Counted from the first letter of the stretch, positions 24,681 through 36,496 are shown. The stretch is 64,000 bases of DNA from Diphasiastrum complanatum (GCA_029204225.1 CM055109.1:3810733-3874732); one strand, 5' to 3'. Numbers and translations are program-made. Notes: generated from the letters alone by a model not told the origin.

Positions 24681-25740
24681 TGGTAGGAAATGCCCGCTAC
24701 AAATTAATTGTTGCTCATGTTGGAGTCTAGTCTTCCTCCTACTCACCTAGCTTTGTCTTCTGAGAACTACTATCCAATGTGTATATTCCTCTCTCATAAC
24801 AACCTACAAAAATGAACTATTATTCGAGACAATTTGCAATTGTTACATGCATATTTGAACAGTCTATAGAAATACATTTAAATTTGAGACAGAGAAATAC
24901 TCCATTTTGAGTGGTACCGTGAATATGGTCGATTCAATAGATTGATTCAAATTCGATGTCGATAGTTGACATGAGTCGATAGTTGACAGTTTGATTTGAT
25001 TCGATGAAAGTTGTTAGCAACTGTGCTAACACAAAGAAAATAAAAAGAAATAAAACTGTTGATTTTCACACGTGTGGACTGTCCACTACATGTACTTGTG
25101 ATCTCCTAAGGTGTGTAGATGCACCAAGATCAAGACTAGATTGAGATTCAAGATCAATCTTGAATCCTATGGCAAAAACACACTACTACATGCATTCAAT
25201 CACTTCCAACTCTCACTCACACGTGTGGGAAGTATTCAAAAAATAATCTAAGTAAAAACAAGCTGCTCTCCTCGGGTAGAGAGAGAAAATGCATCAAGAG
25301 CTCTCGGGTAGAGAGAGAAAGCTAGAAATCCAAAAACTCACAAAATCCATGAAATCACCAAATCAATTGATTTCAAAATGAGGAGTACAATGATACTAGT
25401 AGGTCCACGAGCTACCACTATGCTTAACTATAATTGGACCACATTTTGTCACCTCTTGATCCTATTGGATCATTAATCTATGCACCTCTTAATTCTATTG
25501 GACTATATTCAAGCACACCTCAATTTCCTATTGGACCTCACAAGGTTCCACCTCTATATCCTATTGGACCTCTTGGAATTCATCAAACAAAAACTTTACA
25601 CTTGTCTACACTCTAATTAGCAAGTGTTTAGCCTCTTACTCTATTTTGGCTCAATAGTGGCATTACAAGTGGAAATGCATAATTTGCCATCTATGCCAAA
25701 TTTATTCCTATCAACATCCTACACCTAGATGCTTGATGTA
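24681..25740. other. Non-coding with LTR-like pieces
   Basis: No coding sequence. About 24900-25010 is related in inverted orientation to about 45780-45900. CACACGTGTGG palindromes occur at 25067 and 25218. A TCGGGTAGAGAGAGAAA word occurs twice near 25275 and 25305. A short Pro-Ile-Gly repeat lies at 25427-25580. Confidence 0.4.
25427..25580 (+). repeat. Imperfect tandem repeat with core CCTATTGGACC
   Basis: Four or five irregularly spaced copies of (C/T)CTATTGGA(C/T)C, which would translate to repeating P-I-G. Too irregular for a true gene. Confidence 0.5.
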
Positions 25741-26551
25741 AAAAACATAAGACCCCTATATCTAACATAGATAATCTTTTTCAATTCTTCACAAAAACTC
25801 CGTGACATGTATTTTGTAAGTCCACGCATGAGTATACGTCAATAAACTTCAACCATGGCATGTGTTTTGTCAGTCCATGAGTAGAAGCTTAAAATAATAA
25901 TAAACTTAGACTTAGAACTTAAACTTAGGAACCTTAAGCTTAGAAATATTTGTCTTAAGTTTTCCTAAATTAGAAACTTTGAAGTTCTAAATCCCAAGTT
26001 GGAAGTTCTAGAATGGCTAGAAATAAATTAGTCCCATAAGTTAGTGAATACTTATGGAAGACCCTCCTTGCCATAAAAGGAGAGGTATTTGCCATGGAAA
26101 TAACACTTTGAGATTAAGCTTTCAAATTCTCTATTTTGAGACTATCTCTCTATTTCACTTGTGTTTCCAATGGGAGGGTGCATAGCTTGAGGGAAGGTGC
26201 TCAAACCTCCTCTTGCCTCCTTCTCATCGGTTTATATTGTGGCATGCTTTATTTTGATTGATTATTAGTTAGCCACAATCTTTCATTTCCATTCCCGTTC
26301 GTTGGGAGGATTTAGTTAACTACCTTGCTAGTTGGGTAAGCCTTAGTGAGGTCCTGTTATTTGTCATTTTTAGATAGTTCATTCCGTCATGAGCACTAGT
26401 TGGGTAAGTCTTAGTGCTTTCATCATTATTTTTATTTTCGCATTTATGTTTGAATCTTGGTAGAAACTTAAAAAGTGGCGATCCTCTCTATCCTGCACCG
26501 CATTGTCAGTAGATCTAGCCAACACGCACAAAAAAAATTTACTTCCAACAT
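25741..26551 (+). mobile_element. Ty3/gypsy LTR (family G)
   Basis: The right end ..ACTTCCAACA is set by the following primer-binding site. A TATA-like CCATAAAAGGAGAGG lies near 26072. The minus-strand piece at 41040-41448 belongs to the same family. The left end (perhaps a TG near 25738) is tentative. Confidence 0.6.
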
Positions 26552-26950
26552 TGGCGTCGTTGCCGGGGAGGGTGCATAGCTTGAGGGAAGGTGCTCAGGC
26601 CTCCTCTTGCCTCCTTCTCATTGGTTTATATTGTAGCATGTGTTATTTTGATTGATTATTAGTTAGCCGCAATCTTTTATTTCCATTCCCATTGGGAAAT
26701 AATTTAGGATTCAGTTAACCACCTTGCTAGTTGGGTAAGCCTTAGTGAGGTCCTGTTATTTGTCATTTTTAGGTAGTTCATTCCGTTCTGAACACTAGTT
26801 GGGTAAGCCTTAGTGCTTTCATCATTATTTTTATTTCCGCATTTATGTTTGAATCTTGGTAGAAACTTAAAAAGTGGCGATCCTCTCTATCCTACACCGC
26901 ATTATGAGTAGATCTAGCCAACACGCACAAAAAAGATTTACTTCCAACAT
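26172..26950 (+). repeat. Direct duplication of the LTR 3' half plus PBS
   Basis: The block beginning GGGAGGGTGCATAGCTTGAG at 26172 recurs at 26566, and both copies end ..ACTTCCAACATTGGC.TCG. The offset is 394-399 bp. The second copy starts inside the first PBS, at a GGGAG shared by both sequences. Confidence 0.85.
26552..26569 (+). promoter_or_regulatory. Primer-binding site, tRNA-Asp type
   Basis: TGGCGTCGTTGCCGGGGA differs by one base from the TGGCGCCGTTGCCGGGGA site typical of plant Tat/Athila gypsy elements. A damaged second copy (TGGCATCGTTGCC) lies at 26950-26962. Confidence 0.8.
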
Positions 26951-26962
26951 TGGCATCGTTGC

Positions 26963-27807
26963 CACTTTTTTATTCTTTTTCTACCTAGCTTTTTTTTCTT
27001 TGGATTGTTGGCTTCCGTGTTTGTGTGCTTGCTTGCTTGCTTTTTATCTTCACGAGTCTTATCTCCAGGTCCTACACGAGCTGCGGAGCAACTTATCAAG
27101 CCGAGGGGAAGCAACAAAAGTGTCAACTTGGGAATTGTCTTTGGAAAGAAGTGACCCAAGTGACATTTTTCCAGCCAAACAGGTATATCAGAATTCGTTG
27201 ATCTGTCTGCAGCCATAACAGACCCTGATCTTTCATTTTATCACCTTCACGAATTTTGACCCTATCCAAATTACGAGAAAATAGCCTGATATACTATCAA
27301 AATCTCTTGTTTTCCATCCAAATCTTTGTCTTAGAATTTGCCAGCTTTCTTGAGGCTAGATCTAATCAAAATCAGTCCTCGAACAGCTTCGCAAATTCTA
27401 TCTCACAGATTTTTCTTATTTTTTGTCAAAAAGTCACCTTTTTCACCATATCTTCTCTCTGTCAGTCAAACCTCTATATCAGAATTCGCCAGCCACCCAA
27501 CGAAATCATCCTCAGTGAGAACGAATTCTCTGTACCCTCCGTGAATTCTTCCATTAAAAAACTTTTTCAAAAAATTAAAAAATCAGTATTTTGACAAACA
27601 TCACTCCCTATCAGAATTCGCGAGTACTGCAGTTCGATTTATCTGTCTCTCCACGATTTCTAAGCTTGTCCGCAAATTCTATTACAACACAAAAGTCCAA
27701 TTTTTCCAAAATTTTTCCATTCTGCAAGAAAACTGTTTTTTTACTCTTGACCATGTACAATACTACCCTGATCATCTATACTGCTACTCTACTCTTCATT
27801 CTGCATC
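26963..27807 (+). other. Gypsy G leader
   Basis: T- and C-rich leader between PBS and gag, without long conserved ORFs. The first 150 bp match 41040-41210 in inverted orientation. AGAATTCGC and related words recur (27190, 27480, 27610). Confidence 0.5.
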
Positions 27808-28700
27808 ATGTCTCGAGACTGTGCTGAATCCTCTAATTCGGCTTCTCCACGACTATAATGCAGAATTCCACGTATTGATGCACCAAAGTAAGATGGAGAA
27901 TCTGATCCAGTTAGATTTTTTCAAGACTTTAATAATGCATGTCGTTTCTATGGAGATACCTCTGAGACTGAAAAGCTTTGCCTATTCCCGATGGTACTCT
28001 ATGGAACAACCAAAGAGTGGCATCATAACCTCAAAGCTCCTGATCTTGCTTCTTGGACCACCCTCAAGGATGCTCTCATCAAGCATTTCAAACCATCCGA
28101 ACTGACTCAGAGCCCATTCATCCAAATTACCCATATCAAGATGCATCGCAGAGAGTCTATTCGAAACTACATTGAGTGCTTTAAACGTCTCAAAGTAGAA
28201 TGTGTTGATGAAAATATCACCGAACATATCGCCATAAAACTGTTCTTGGTTGGATTTTCTAAAAACATCCGCCATGAACTCAAACCAGTTGACCTCTATG
28301 ATCAATTTAAAGATGTGATGACTAATGCTATCCGTGAGGAAGAAGAAGGTTCCGACGATGACTTTGACCATCGTGAAAAGAAATCTAAGAATCTCGACCG
28401 TCCTAATCCACCGAAGTCTAACAATGTTGCCCAATCTTCTGAACTTCTGCATCAAATGGAAACCTGGCAAAAAGCTCAAGAATTTCATATGGATAAGCTC
28501 ATTGCCGATTTCCAAACCGCCATGAAACAGGTTGCTGAGAAATCTTTTCTAGCAAGAGAAAATGTCTGGTGTCCAATCTGCTCACAACATCATACTACTA
28601 ATGAGTGCCCTCAACTGCGGAACCATTTTCCAGCAGCAACCAGACCCACCATCTATCGAGCAGACTGCCTCTACCCTCCACAACAGCCTATGCCATGACC
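27808..28700 (+). pseudogene. Gypsy G gag with zinc knuckle
   Basis: The frame starts near ATG 27808, breaks once around 27870-27990, then runs open for 235 codons (27991-28698). It has the retrotransposon gag fold: EWHHNLKAPDLASWTTLKDA, then FKPSELTQSP, then MHRRESIRNYIECFKRLKVE and LFLVGFSKNIRHEL. An acidic hinge follows, and a zinc knuckle of CPIC..HHTTNEC type at about 28570-28610. A TGA at 28696 splits it from the second knuckle. Gag forms the particle that packages the RNA. Confidence 0.9.
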
Positions 28701-29300
28701 AGGGGTCTACCAACCACAACCAGCTGCACCAAATCAATACCAACCACCACATCAATAGTTTGTTGTTAACCAATCTGTCCCAAAACAAGCTGTCCATTAT
28801 CTTGATCCGAATATCATCGATCTAGCAACCTACTACATGGAAGACAATACTGAACCGCAGTACTCTACTGAAACGATTGTTAATTATACATATGATTCTA
28901 ATGCTCAAGCAGTTGATCCCAATGCCCAAGCTTACAATCCAAACCAAGCTGTCTTTGTCGTGCACCAACTCCCAACAATATGAGGATGTTTGATCTGTGC
29001 AGGTAAGCATGCTAGTATTTGCTGCCCAGATAAACTCCACTTTCCTCCAGCTTGTGAAAACTGTGGTATTGAGCATCATGTGAAGGACTGCCCATCCAAA
29101 TCCAAACCTGCTGCTCCTGTCTATTCAGTACAAGTAGAAACTTTACTAGTTGAAACTCATCCTGCATGGGTCTTGACTCGGGCAAAACCTAGTGCCAAGA
29201 CCCTACACTTGCATCCAACAAAACTTAGAAGCATGTTGTCCCTCCAAGTGAAGATTCGATACTGATAGTTTCTCCTCACCCATCTCAAGACCAACAATCT
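28701..29300 (+). pseudogene. Gypsy G gag C-terminus, second zinc knuckle
   Basis: A Gln/Asn/Tyr-rich linker with stops leads to a second knuckle, CENCGIEHHVKDCPSK, near 29055-29105. A WVLTRAK segment marks the gag-protease junction. The minus-strand relative at 31390-32260 shows the same order (CRECGYGHCYKDCP then MVVTRAQ). Confidence 0.8.
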
Positions 29301-29559
29301 TCCACATCCCATAAAGTACCTCCCAAGCCTTTTGAAAGCAAAACCCTTGAAGTTATTGAAGTCTGGGGGGATTGATTGCAAGCCAATATCACTCTTCTCT
29401 TCCATGTTCTCTGGAACATGTTGGCAAATGGAAACACCAGATTCAATCCAATGACACCACGCCCCTGATGAGTTGTCTGAAATGCCCTTACACGTAACCA
29501 ATCCACTCAACGAATGAGGCAACAACAAAATCCAAGCTACCCATCGCCAATCGCGCAAA

Positions 29560-29905
29560 GTCCTCGATGTTCTTGATGGTGGCTCCAGTGTCAATATGAT
29601 TTTCACCTCCCTCATGCTAGAATGGAATCTGAGAGACAAGCTTACCAAACCCACTTGTCAGCTTAGGATGGCTGACCAAAGTGTGGTTTGACCTACTGGT
29701 TTCCTCCGACAAGTGTTGATCAAACTCAGAGGCCTAAAGTTTTTTGTCGATCTAGTAGTCCTTGATATTTTCAATAATGCCTATTCCTATGAATTACTAC
29801 TTGGTCGCCCGTGTCAACAGGCCAACTCAAACCCGCATGCATTCATGACGAAGAGTCCTCGAACACCAATTCAGTGGTCATTATGTTAAATCTACTCAGA
29901 TGCAT
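29560..29905 (+). pseudogene. Gypsy G aspartic protease
   Basis: Across two frames the translation reads VLDGGSSVNMI (active-site D-G-G form), LMLEWNLRDKL, RMADQSVV and FFVDLVVLDI.NNAYSYELLLGRPC. This is the usual plant gypsy protease series ending in LLGRPW. No RT follows; the element breaks off at about 29905. Confidence 0.75.
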
Positions 29906-30299
29906 CTGTTAGGTCGGCAAAGGTTTCATAATGAGAGTAGCATGCTTGACAAAGATTCCTAAAGTGATAGGCTTCTGAACTCTCACCTGGGCTTCAAAAA
30001 AGATACTTTATGTGCAAACCTCAATATAGGTAAATCTGAGTTAAATGTATGATATGGCAACTTAGCAAAGAAAAGTGATTTTTTGAGTCATTTTTCATCA
30101 AAACTTGATTTTTTAAAATATTTTTTTTCATCTGATCTAATGACTTTCTAGACTTTTAATCATCATTTTTTTTTAATAATATTGTCTTTTCCAAAAAAGA
30201 ATCAACAAGTAGTGAAAAACAACAAAATCGTAAAACAACAAAAGAAAAAATGAGTAGATCTTTGATTATGCTGGTAGATCTGGCTGCCAAAACTTGCGT
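29906..30299. other. Junction region, AT-rich, no coding sequence seen
   Basis: Contains long A and T runs (30110-30250). It lies between a plus-strand gypsy broken after protease and the 3' end of a minus-strand gypsy. Confidence 0.4.
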
Positions 30300-30610
30300 A
30301 ATTAGTTGTCATTCACTGGGGTATCAAATCTTTTACTATCTAGGTGATCCAAAATAACTACTCCGTACGACAATATTTCTTTCACTTTGTATGGACCTTC
30401 ACTTGTAAATTTCAATTTACCTTTGATCAATTTGGTTTTGTATATCAAGGCTAGATCTCCTTCCTTCTAATCTTCTTATGCAAACGGTAATCATGCCATG
30501 CCTTGTGATGAGCTTTTTCTGTTGTTAGTGTATGGACTACCATCAATTTGGTTTCAGAAAGTTTATGTAAAGCCTCAAGACGTAGTTCTTTTTCAAATGG
30601 ATTAACCTTT
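30300..30610 (-). pseudogene. Gypsy integrase C-terminus (minus strand)
   Basis: Pieces read EKELRLEALHKLSETKLMVV, KAWHDYRLHKK, KGKLKFTSEGPYKVKEIL and KRFDTPVND. They align residue for residue with the plus-strand copy at 10830-11170. One or two frameshifts are present. Confidence 0.85.
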
Positions 30611-32260
30611 CATTTTCGTTTAGCTTTCTTGGCAGAAATTGTTCGAGGAGGGAATGACTTTCTAGAAGGTGAGGTCTTTCTAGAAGGTAGACTTCCTAGA
30701 AGGTGATGTCTTGCGAGAATTATGACTTGAAGAGTCATCTTTGATCTTCCCTTTCCCTTTATCCAATAAAGGTGGCACATCTTTTGGGTCAGCTGTCGAA
30801 ACTGCATCTCGTAATGAATTTTTCCATTTCAGAACTGTGTTATAGTGTTGCTTAGCTTGTTTTTCGTCATTGGTACTGTATTCTTCTCTTTTTTCAATAT
30901 AACTGCTTTTGGCAGTTTTATTGTTGGTTCATCAGGAATATTGCGAACACCAAACTTTTTAGGATCCATGTGAGTTAGAATCTACTCGTCAGTAAGTTCA
31001 AGATTTTTGTCATAAGATAAAGCATGACTGACATAAATGAGTTCATCTTCAATCAGATCTGGAATCGGATCGGTTGATATCCATGCCACATTCATTATAT
31101 TGACTGGAAATGTGATAGGCATATCCAAAGTTTGATCAGGCAAAGGAATGTCGCTCAACTCTGAATTGTCATCTCGTTGACACATATATCTTACTATACA
31201 ATTGACTGTTGCAAGAGCTTGTTTAAAACCAAGACAAACTAGTGGATCCTGCTAGATTGTTGGTTCAATATTGATTAATCTCTCTGATAATACTCCTTTC
31301 ACTTGCGGAACCAACTTAAGAAATTCTCCCAATGTAATATCCATCTTGCTAGATAGAATATTCACTATCAGTCTGTTTGTGGCACTTCATGTTCTGTCAT
31401 CTTGAAGGGTTCTTCGCGATGGTGCAATCTAGTATTAACATCTGTTTGTGGACTATGTAAATTTGATGGTGGCACAGGTGAAGAATGAACTTTGACTGTA
31501 GCTTTGGCGGCTTCCAAACCCTCCTCTTCTTGTAAATCTATAATCCACTACCTCATGTTGTTGTATTTCTTCTTCTCTGAGTTGAGATTTGAATATACCC
31601 CTGATGCGGTAGTAATATCAGTAGTTGGCACAGATTCATCATGTGTTCGATCAACAACAACTCCTTTCTGCTTCTGAGCTCGAGTAACAACCATCAATGG
31701 AGCACTTGGTTCAGTAGGCTGAAGTGCTGGTCTTTGCTTAATTCTAATCATATTCAATGGAGTAGCTACCGCGGTGATTTGGGTCTTGCTGGACAGTCCT
31801 TATAACAATGTCCATATCCGCATTCCCGACAGAATGGGATAAACTTTCCTTTATCCGGACATTCAGCAACCACATCCAAAGCATCCAGGTGCTGCTCTAG
31901 TGCATTGTCTAGATTGTTGTTGTTGTGTAGCAGCATATATAGTGTATTGCTTTGAAGGACCAATCTCTTGATCAATATTGTAATTCCATTGGTCATTAGC
32001 AATTGAAGATTCTGGCTCCATCATATTTGTAGAAGGAGCATGTTGTGCTGGTGGAGCTGGCAAAGCCAATCATTTAGAAAATCCATGGCCTTGGGCTTGG
32101 GTCTTAGCATCAAGTCCCTTCCAGTTAGTAGGTTCCCAATATTGAAGCTTGGAGTATCTTTTCTGGATAATCCGAGAATTAAACAAGGCAAAAGTTGTTT
32201 TGTGTCCAGTAGAATTGCATAGATAACAAATAGTATCCATCAGACCTATTTTCATCGCTC
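30611..32260 (-). pseudogene. Gypsy gag C-terminus and linker, internally deleted element
   Basis: From 32260 downward the minus strand shows a first knuckle (CYLCNSTGHKTT), a Gln-rich linker (YAATQQQQSRQ), a second knuckle (CRECGYGHCYKDCPARP, about 31830) and MVVTRAQKQKG. An acidic stretch (31185-30982) and a Ser/Lys-rich stretch (about 30680) follow. The integrase C-terminus comes next, with no protease, RT, RNase H or integrase core between. It is a deletion derivative that could move only in trans. Confidence 0.7.
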
Positions 32261-32269
32261 ATTTATAGT

Positions 32270-33049
32270 GTGATTCCCATCATAGATCGTATTGGAAAGA
32301 GGTGATAGCAATAATGACAAGTCGAAGGTAGTGAACGACTTGTTGAGCGCAGCGGAATGGAGCTTGCTTTCCTAATGCATGGCTACACCTATCAATATTG
32401 AACAAAACATAATGACAGAAGTCACGTTTAATCTTATAGTAACTAACTTTGAAATCGTTAGTATTACAGTGATTAGCCAGACAATGAATTATCAGACAAA
32501 AGAGATATGAGATTTATCAGCTACAAAACTATCACAGAGATGCACACATTCTGATATAGAAATAGATTGATTCAGCATGAAACAAATGATGATGAGCACA
32601 AGACAATTGCTGATAAAAATCGCATACTCTAAGCTATCTTTGAGTAACTAAAGATCTTTGTCTGAATTTGCACTTCTACTGATAAGGAGTAGGCGCTAAT
32701 AGCAAAACTTTAAATGAACTCTAAAGAACTGAGCTAGAATGCTCAAGAGGGTTCAAGCTTGAAAGCTTGAGAGAGCTACTACTTGATTGAAAATAATAGA
32801 AGTATGATCAGCTATTTATACTAAGCAAAAATGCGGCAAGTCTAATAGGACAGCTTATTAGGTCGTACATCTTAATGGCCAGTTGGCCATCTTGAAATAG
32901 CATCCACCCAATTAGTACTTTCCGAAAATTGAGTGATTTTTGAGTATTTCTACAGATTGTGTAGAAACATGCATAAAATTGCAGAGCTGGATAATGTAAT
33001 GGATGAAGATTAAAAATGATTAGTCGATAATCAGGAGAATAATCCAACA
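32270..33049 (-). mobile_element. Copia C 3' LTR (minus strand), copy 1
   Basis: On the minus strand a TTAAGGAGGAG purine tract is followed by TGTTGGATTATTCTCC, an LTR start at 33049. The block 32646-33049 recurs at 42688-43086. The distal boundary near 32270 is estimated from where gypsy gag coding begins. Confidence 0.7.
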
Positions 33050-33059
33050 CTCCTCCTTA

Positions 33060-33445
33060 ATCTGAATCCATGAATGCTTTGACCTTCAAACTTAGTTCTG
33101 CACAAGATTTCTTATGTGCATCCAAGCTTAATGCTTTAGTAAAAATATTCGTTCTCACATCTTGCATTTCGACAGTACATCAAGTCAACCTCTTTGTTGA
33201 GAACTTTGCTTCTGACATAGTGATACTTAATTTCAATGTGCTTACTCCTAGAATGAAATCTAGGTTTGGCTGATAAAGCAATGGCACTTTGATTATCACA
33301 AAATAGAATTGTCGGAGCATATTGATTTAGACTGATATCTGAAAGTAAGTTTCTCAACCATATTGCTTCCTTTGTAGCTTGAGGATGTGATATACTCTGA
33401 TTTAGTGGAAGATAGAGCTATCGAAGTAGGGTTTACATTTTGGAG
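33060..33445 (-). pseudogene. Copia C RNase H end, copy 1
   Basis: The minus strand reads SLQNVNPTSIALSSTKSE (33445-33390), then RNLLSDISLNQYAPTILFCD and HSRSKHIEIKYHYVR, the copia RNase H C-terminal half with the second catalytic Asp (CDNQSA). A frameshift follows NEYFY. The N-terminal half is missing because sequence of LTR A starts at 33446. Confidence 0.9.
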
Positions 33446-33850
33446 GGAAAGCCAAGTGGCCAAATAGGGGTTGGACCTATTATAAAAGGATGTAACTCAT
33501 GGAGAGACACATCTTCTCTCTTCTCTCTCTCATTTCATCATTATACATGGTCCTCTTTGGGTTCTACTACTCATTGGTGCACTCTCTTGATGATATCTTG
33601 CAATTCTATGTGTAGAATGATCATTTATTGCTATTTGCGGTTCCAAACGTGCGAAATACAGTAGGGTACTATAATTGTACGGACAAAAACTATATTTTAT
33701 GTTTTGGTTTATGTTTGATCAATATCTCGTTTGCATCTCATTTTGTATGTAGATGCTGATTTTTCTACATTGGCAAGATTGTTGGTTTGCTTCTTTTTGT
33801 AAAGAAAGATCAGGGACATGGATTGGATCATGAATGATCTGAAATCCTTC
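33446..33850 (+). mobile_element. Copia A 5' LTR, 5'-truncated, copy 1
   Basis: It starts within the LTR at GGGAAAGCCAAGTGGCC and contains the TATA-like TATTATAAAAGGATG at about 33478. It ends before the PBS at 33854. It matches 43491-43893 and, in inverse, the LTR at 18490-19055. Confidence 0.8.
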
Positions 33851-33853
33851 ACA

Positions 33854-33865
33854 TGGTATTAGAGC
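33854..33865 (+). promoter_or_regulatory. Primer-binding site, mutated tRNA-Met type
   Basis: TGGTATTAGAGC differs by one base from TGGTATCAGAGC. The second copy at 43896 reads TGGTATTAAAGC. Confidence 0.75.
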
Positions 33866-34451
33866 TCTTGTGTTTCAGGTTATGAAAGGATCAGCCATCT
33901 TTAGCAAGGATTTGGAGGAGTTACCAATGCTGGAGCATGCTAGATTTATTTCTACTCAAAAATCAACATTTTTGCATATGTAAAATTGATCTTTTGTAGG
34001 CCAAAACTCAATATAGGTTTATATACTTGATCAATTCCAATTTCACACTTGGTTTACTAGAATTAGCCAATTTTTGGTGAAGTAGGAAGGTCTCATTGGA
34101 GGCTACAAGATAATATATCAAGTTTTTAGAAATTGCATGTAGAATTTGAGATATTCAATTTTTTGTGATTTTGTCAAAACCCTAATTTTGATTGAATCTA
34201 TAGTTTGTGAGGTTACTAAGCTTCATTTGAGTGTGTTTCAATCTTAGGAAGTGGCAAGAATCATTAGATTGAGGGTAGATCATTGGTTGATCAAGATTTC
34301 ACTATTCTATGTGTTGATTTTCTAGAAGTGCTAGAAGAGATTTGAGAGGTTCCATATCTTTGTGATTTCTTCTTGAGTTCATTTGTTGACATTCAAGAGA
34401 GTGCTTTGTGCATTGGAACAGGTTGAAAGAAGAATATCAGGTCATTGCAAC

Positions 34452-34733
34452 ATGGCTACAAGTGGCGGATTCATGTTGGAAGGCAATGATAAGCTTACCA
34501 CAATCAACTATTCTACTTGGAAGGTGAGGATGGAGTCCTTATTGGAGATGAATGAGTTTATGGAGATTGTTGCAGGTGTGGAGGAGAGACCTCAAGCACC
34601 TCAGGATCAAGTGAGGTATGACAAGAGAGCAAAGAAGGCTCTACACATGATTAAGATGAATGTTACCAATGAACTTCTCAAGGAAGTTGGTAAGTGCACA
34701 TCATCTTTGGAGGCTTGGGAAGTTTTTGTTGCT
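34452..34733 (+). pseudogene. Copia A gag N-terminus, interrupted, copy 1
   Basis: The ATG at 34452 (GCAACATGG) starts MATSGGFMLEGNDKL, then YSTWKVRMESLLEM, QVRYDKRAKKALHMIKMNV and LKEVGKCTSSLEAWE. This is the copia gag N-terminal (DUF4219/UBN2) series. It is broken after the codon for Glu at about 34731 by an antisense gypsy gag. The copy at 44487 is not broken at that point. The 590 bp between PBS and ATG is the leader. Confidence 0.9.
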
Positions 34734-35490
34734 CTTTGCGGGTCACTGTGTGTGTATCATCAAAATTCGAGCGAAATGGATGGCATCCACAAGGGATTGT
34801 GGCTAATTTCAATGGACCTCCAACTGATACGCTTTGGGCAAGCCCAAAATAATATGCAGCTTAAGGAGAACTCCGTCAATGCAGTTAACAAACCGCGAAG
34901 TAGCTTTTTGGAAGTCTTGCAAATAGACATGCAAGGGTTTTGTCCTCATTTGCAACGTAGCAAATCGACGATAATACTCAAAATCGTCGAGGACTGGCAT
35001 AAAAACGGCCTTAAAGGCTACCTAGAAATCATCCCAAGTAGATGGGACTGTAGCACCCTCTTTAAGATCCTACCACTACGAGTACACTTTCCCACATGAG
35101 AACATAATGGCAGTGACAATCCGAGAGCTCTCTGGCTAATCGTGCATAAAAAAATGAGATACTCGTTGATCAAGCCAAGCCAAGACCACATCCTAGTGTC
35201 TATCCTTTTTCTCCCCTATGAAAACTCCGAGGTGAACATCGAGTTGAGGAGTGCCTGCCAAGATTGGGACATAGCCCTCAGCTCGGTCTCCGCCCGAGCT
35301 CATCTCGACAATCTGTTGCTGCAACAAATTCATCGCGCATGCCATTTTTTCCATATCAGTCCTCACGAGACTTGGAGCTTGGGTAACATTCGAGGGGGTG
35401 TCCATGGCAAAAGCAAAGGGTATAAAAAAACTAGAGGAAAACCGAGGAGCAACTGTGTCCAAACCGTTAAAAACTGGCAACTATAGCACA
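34734..35490 (-). pseudogene. Ty3/gypsy gag fragment inserted antisense
   Basis: On the minus strand: FAMDTPSNVTQAPSLVRTDM (about 35410), MACAMNLLQQQIVEM, then stops, then MPVLDDFEYYRRFATLQMRT, HVYLQDFQKATSRFVNCIDG and LHIILGLPKAYQLEV. This is the usual F.P..Y......L..L.......Y...F gag pattern. It is not the same family as gypsy G. Confidence 0.7.
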
Positions 35491-36491
35491 AAAGCCCAAG
35501 AAAATAAACAAACTTGAGCCAAAGCTGCACTCAAAAGCAACTTATGAAAATGGGGTGAGGGAGTGTGAACGTACACTCCTTTACCCCCTCTCCAAAGCCT
35601 CTCCCCTTCCTCCATGCAAAAAGGACAGATGGGCCCCCAAGAAAGGCCCCATTTGTCCCTTCTTGTTCCTTCTTACATGTGGGACCACCATAGAGTGCCA
35701 CATGGCCCATGGACTCCAAAGGATTATGAAAGTTAGTTAGGTCCCCTTATCCCACCTCCAACTCCTACGCACCACAGCTCTCTCCAAGACTTTGGAGATC
35801 TGCAGGTACAGAGAGGGAGGAGGAGAGAAGTATGAACAAGAAGGATAGCCCACCAAGAAAGTCTTTGATTCAATCTTTTAAGCATAAGATTATAAGCTTT
35901 TATCAACTTGAGTTTTCAAGTTTTCAACTTAAGAAATTAAACTTTGAAGTTCAATACTTGAGTTATCAAAACTTTAAGCCAATCCTTTGGTTCATGGCTT
36001 AATATTTTCATGGCTTAGATTTTATGTGGGCTGTGGGGAAGCGTACTCTTCTCCACTCCCATCAAGTCACATCACAAAAACTATGAGGAGGGGGAAGTAC
36101 AAGGTACTACATCCCCTTCCCTCCCATTAAAAAAAAAAAGCAAACAGCCTGTATCTTTTTTTAAGGAAAAAGATTTCCTTCCCCCCTCCCTCTCGCGATT
36201 GTCCACTAGACAGATTGCAAGACTACAAATACTATTTGTACTACGTGTGGGCCTGACAGAGGGACTGCTTGCGGGACAACGCTATACACTGGTCCCAAGC
36301 CCCCTCTTTTTTTTTCAATTCAAAAAAGAGATTAAAGAAGGAAGGTAAACTAGGAAAAAACCAAATCCTTTACTTTAAACAAAAATTTTAAAACGATTTA
36401 CAAACTAGAACCAAGCCATTATAAATCATTTCTTTAAAAGAAACCAAAAGTAAATATTAAAGTTACCATAAGGCTTTAAACTAACCTCTTG
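35491..36491. other. Non-coding, probably LTR and leader of the antisense gypsy
   Basis: No ORF. It includes a CCCCTCTCC-rich stretch around 35580-35640 and A or T runs. The sequence TGGGGAAGCGTACTC..CTCC is followed by inverted echoes near 36100. Boundaries not resolved. Confidence 0.35.
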
Positions 36492-36496
36492 CTTTC

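Noticed and set aside
25434-25616. Pro-Ile-Gly repeat ORF as a gene
   Set aside because: Sixty codons only, irregular repeats, no initiation context and no second copy to support coding.
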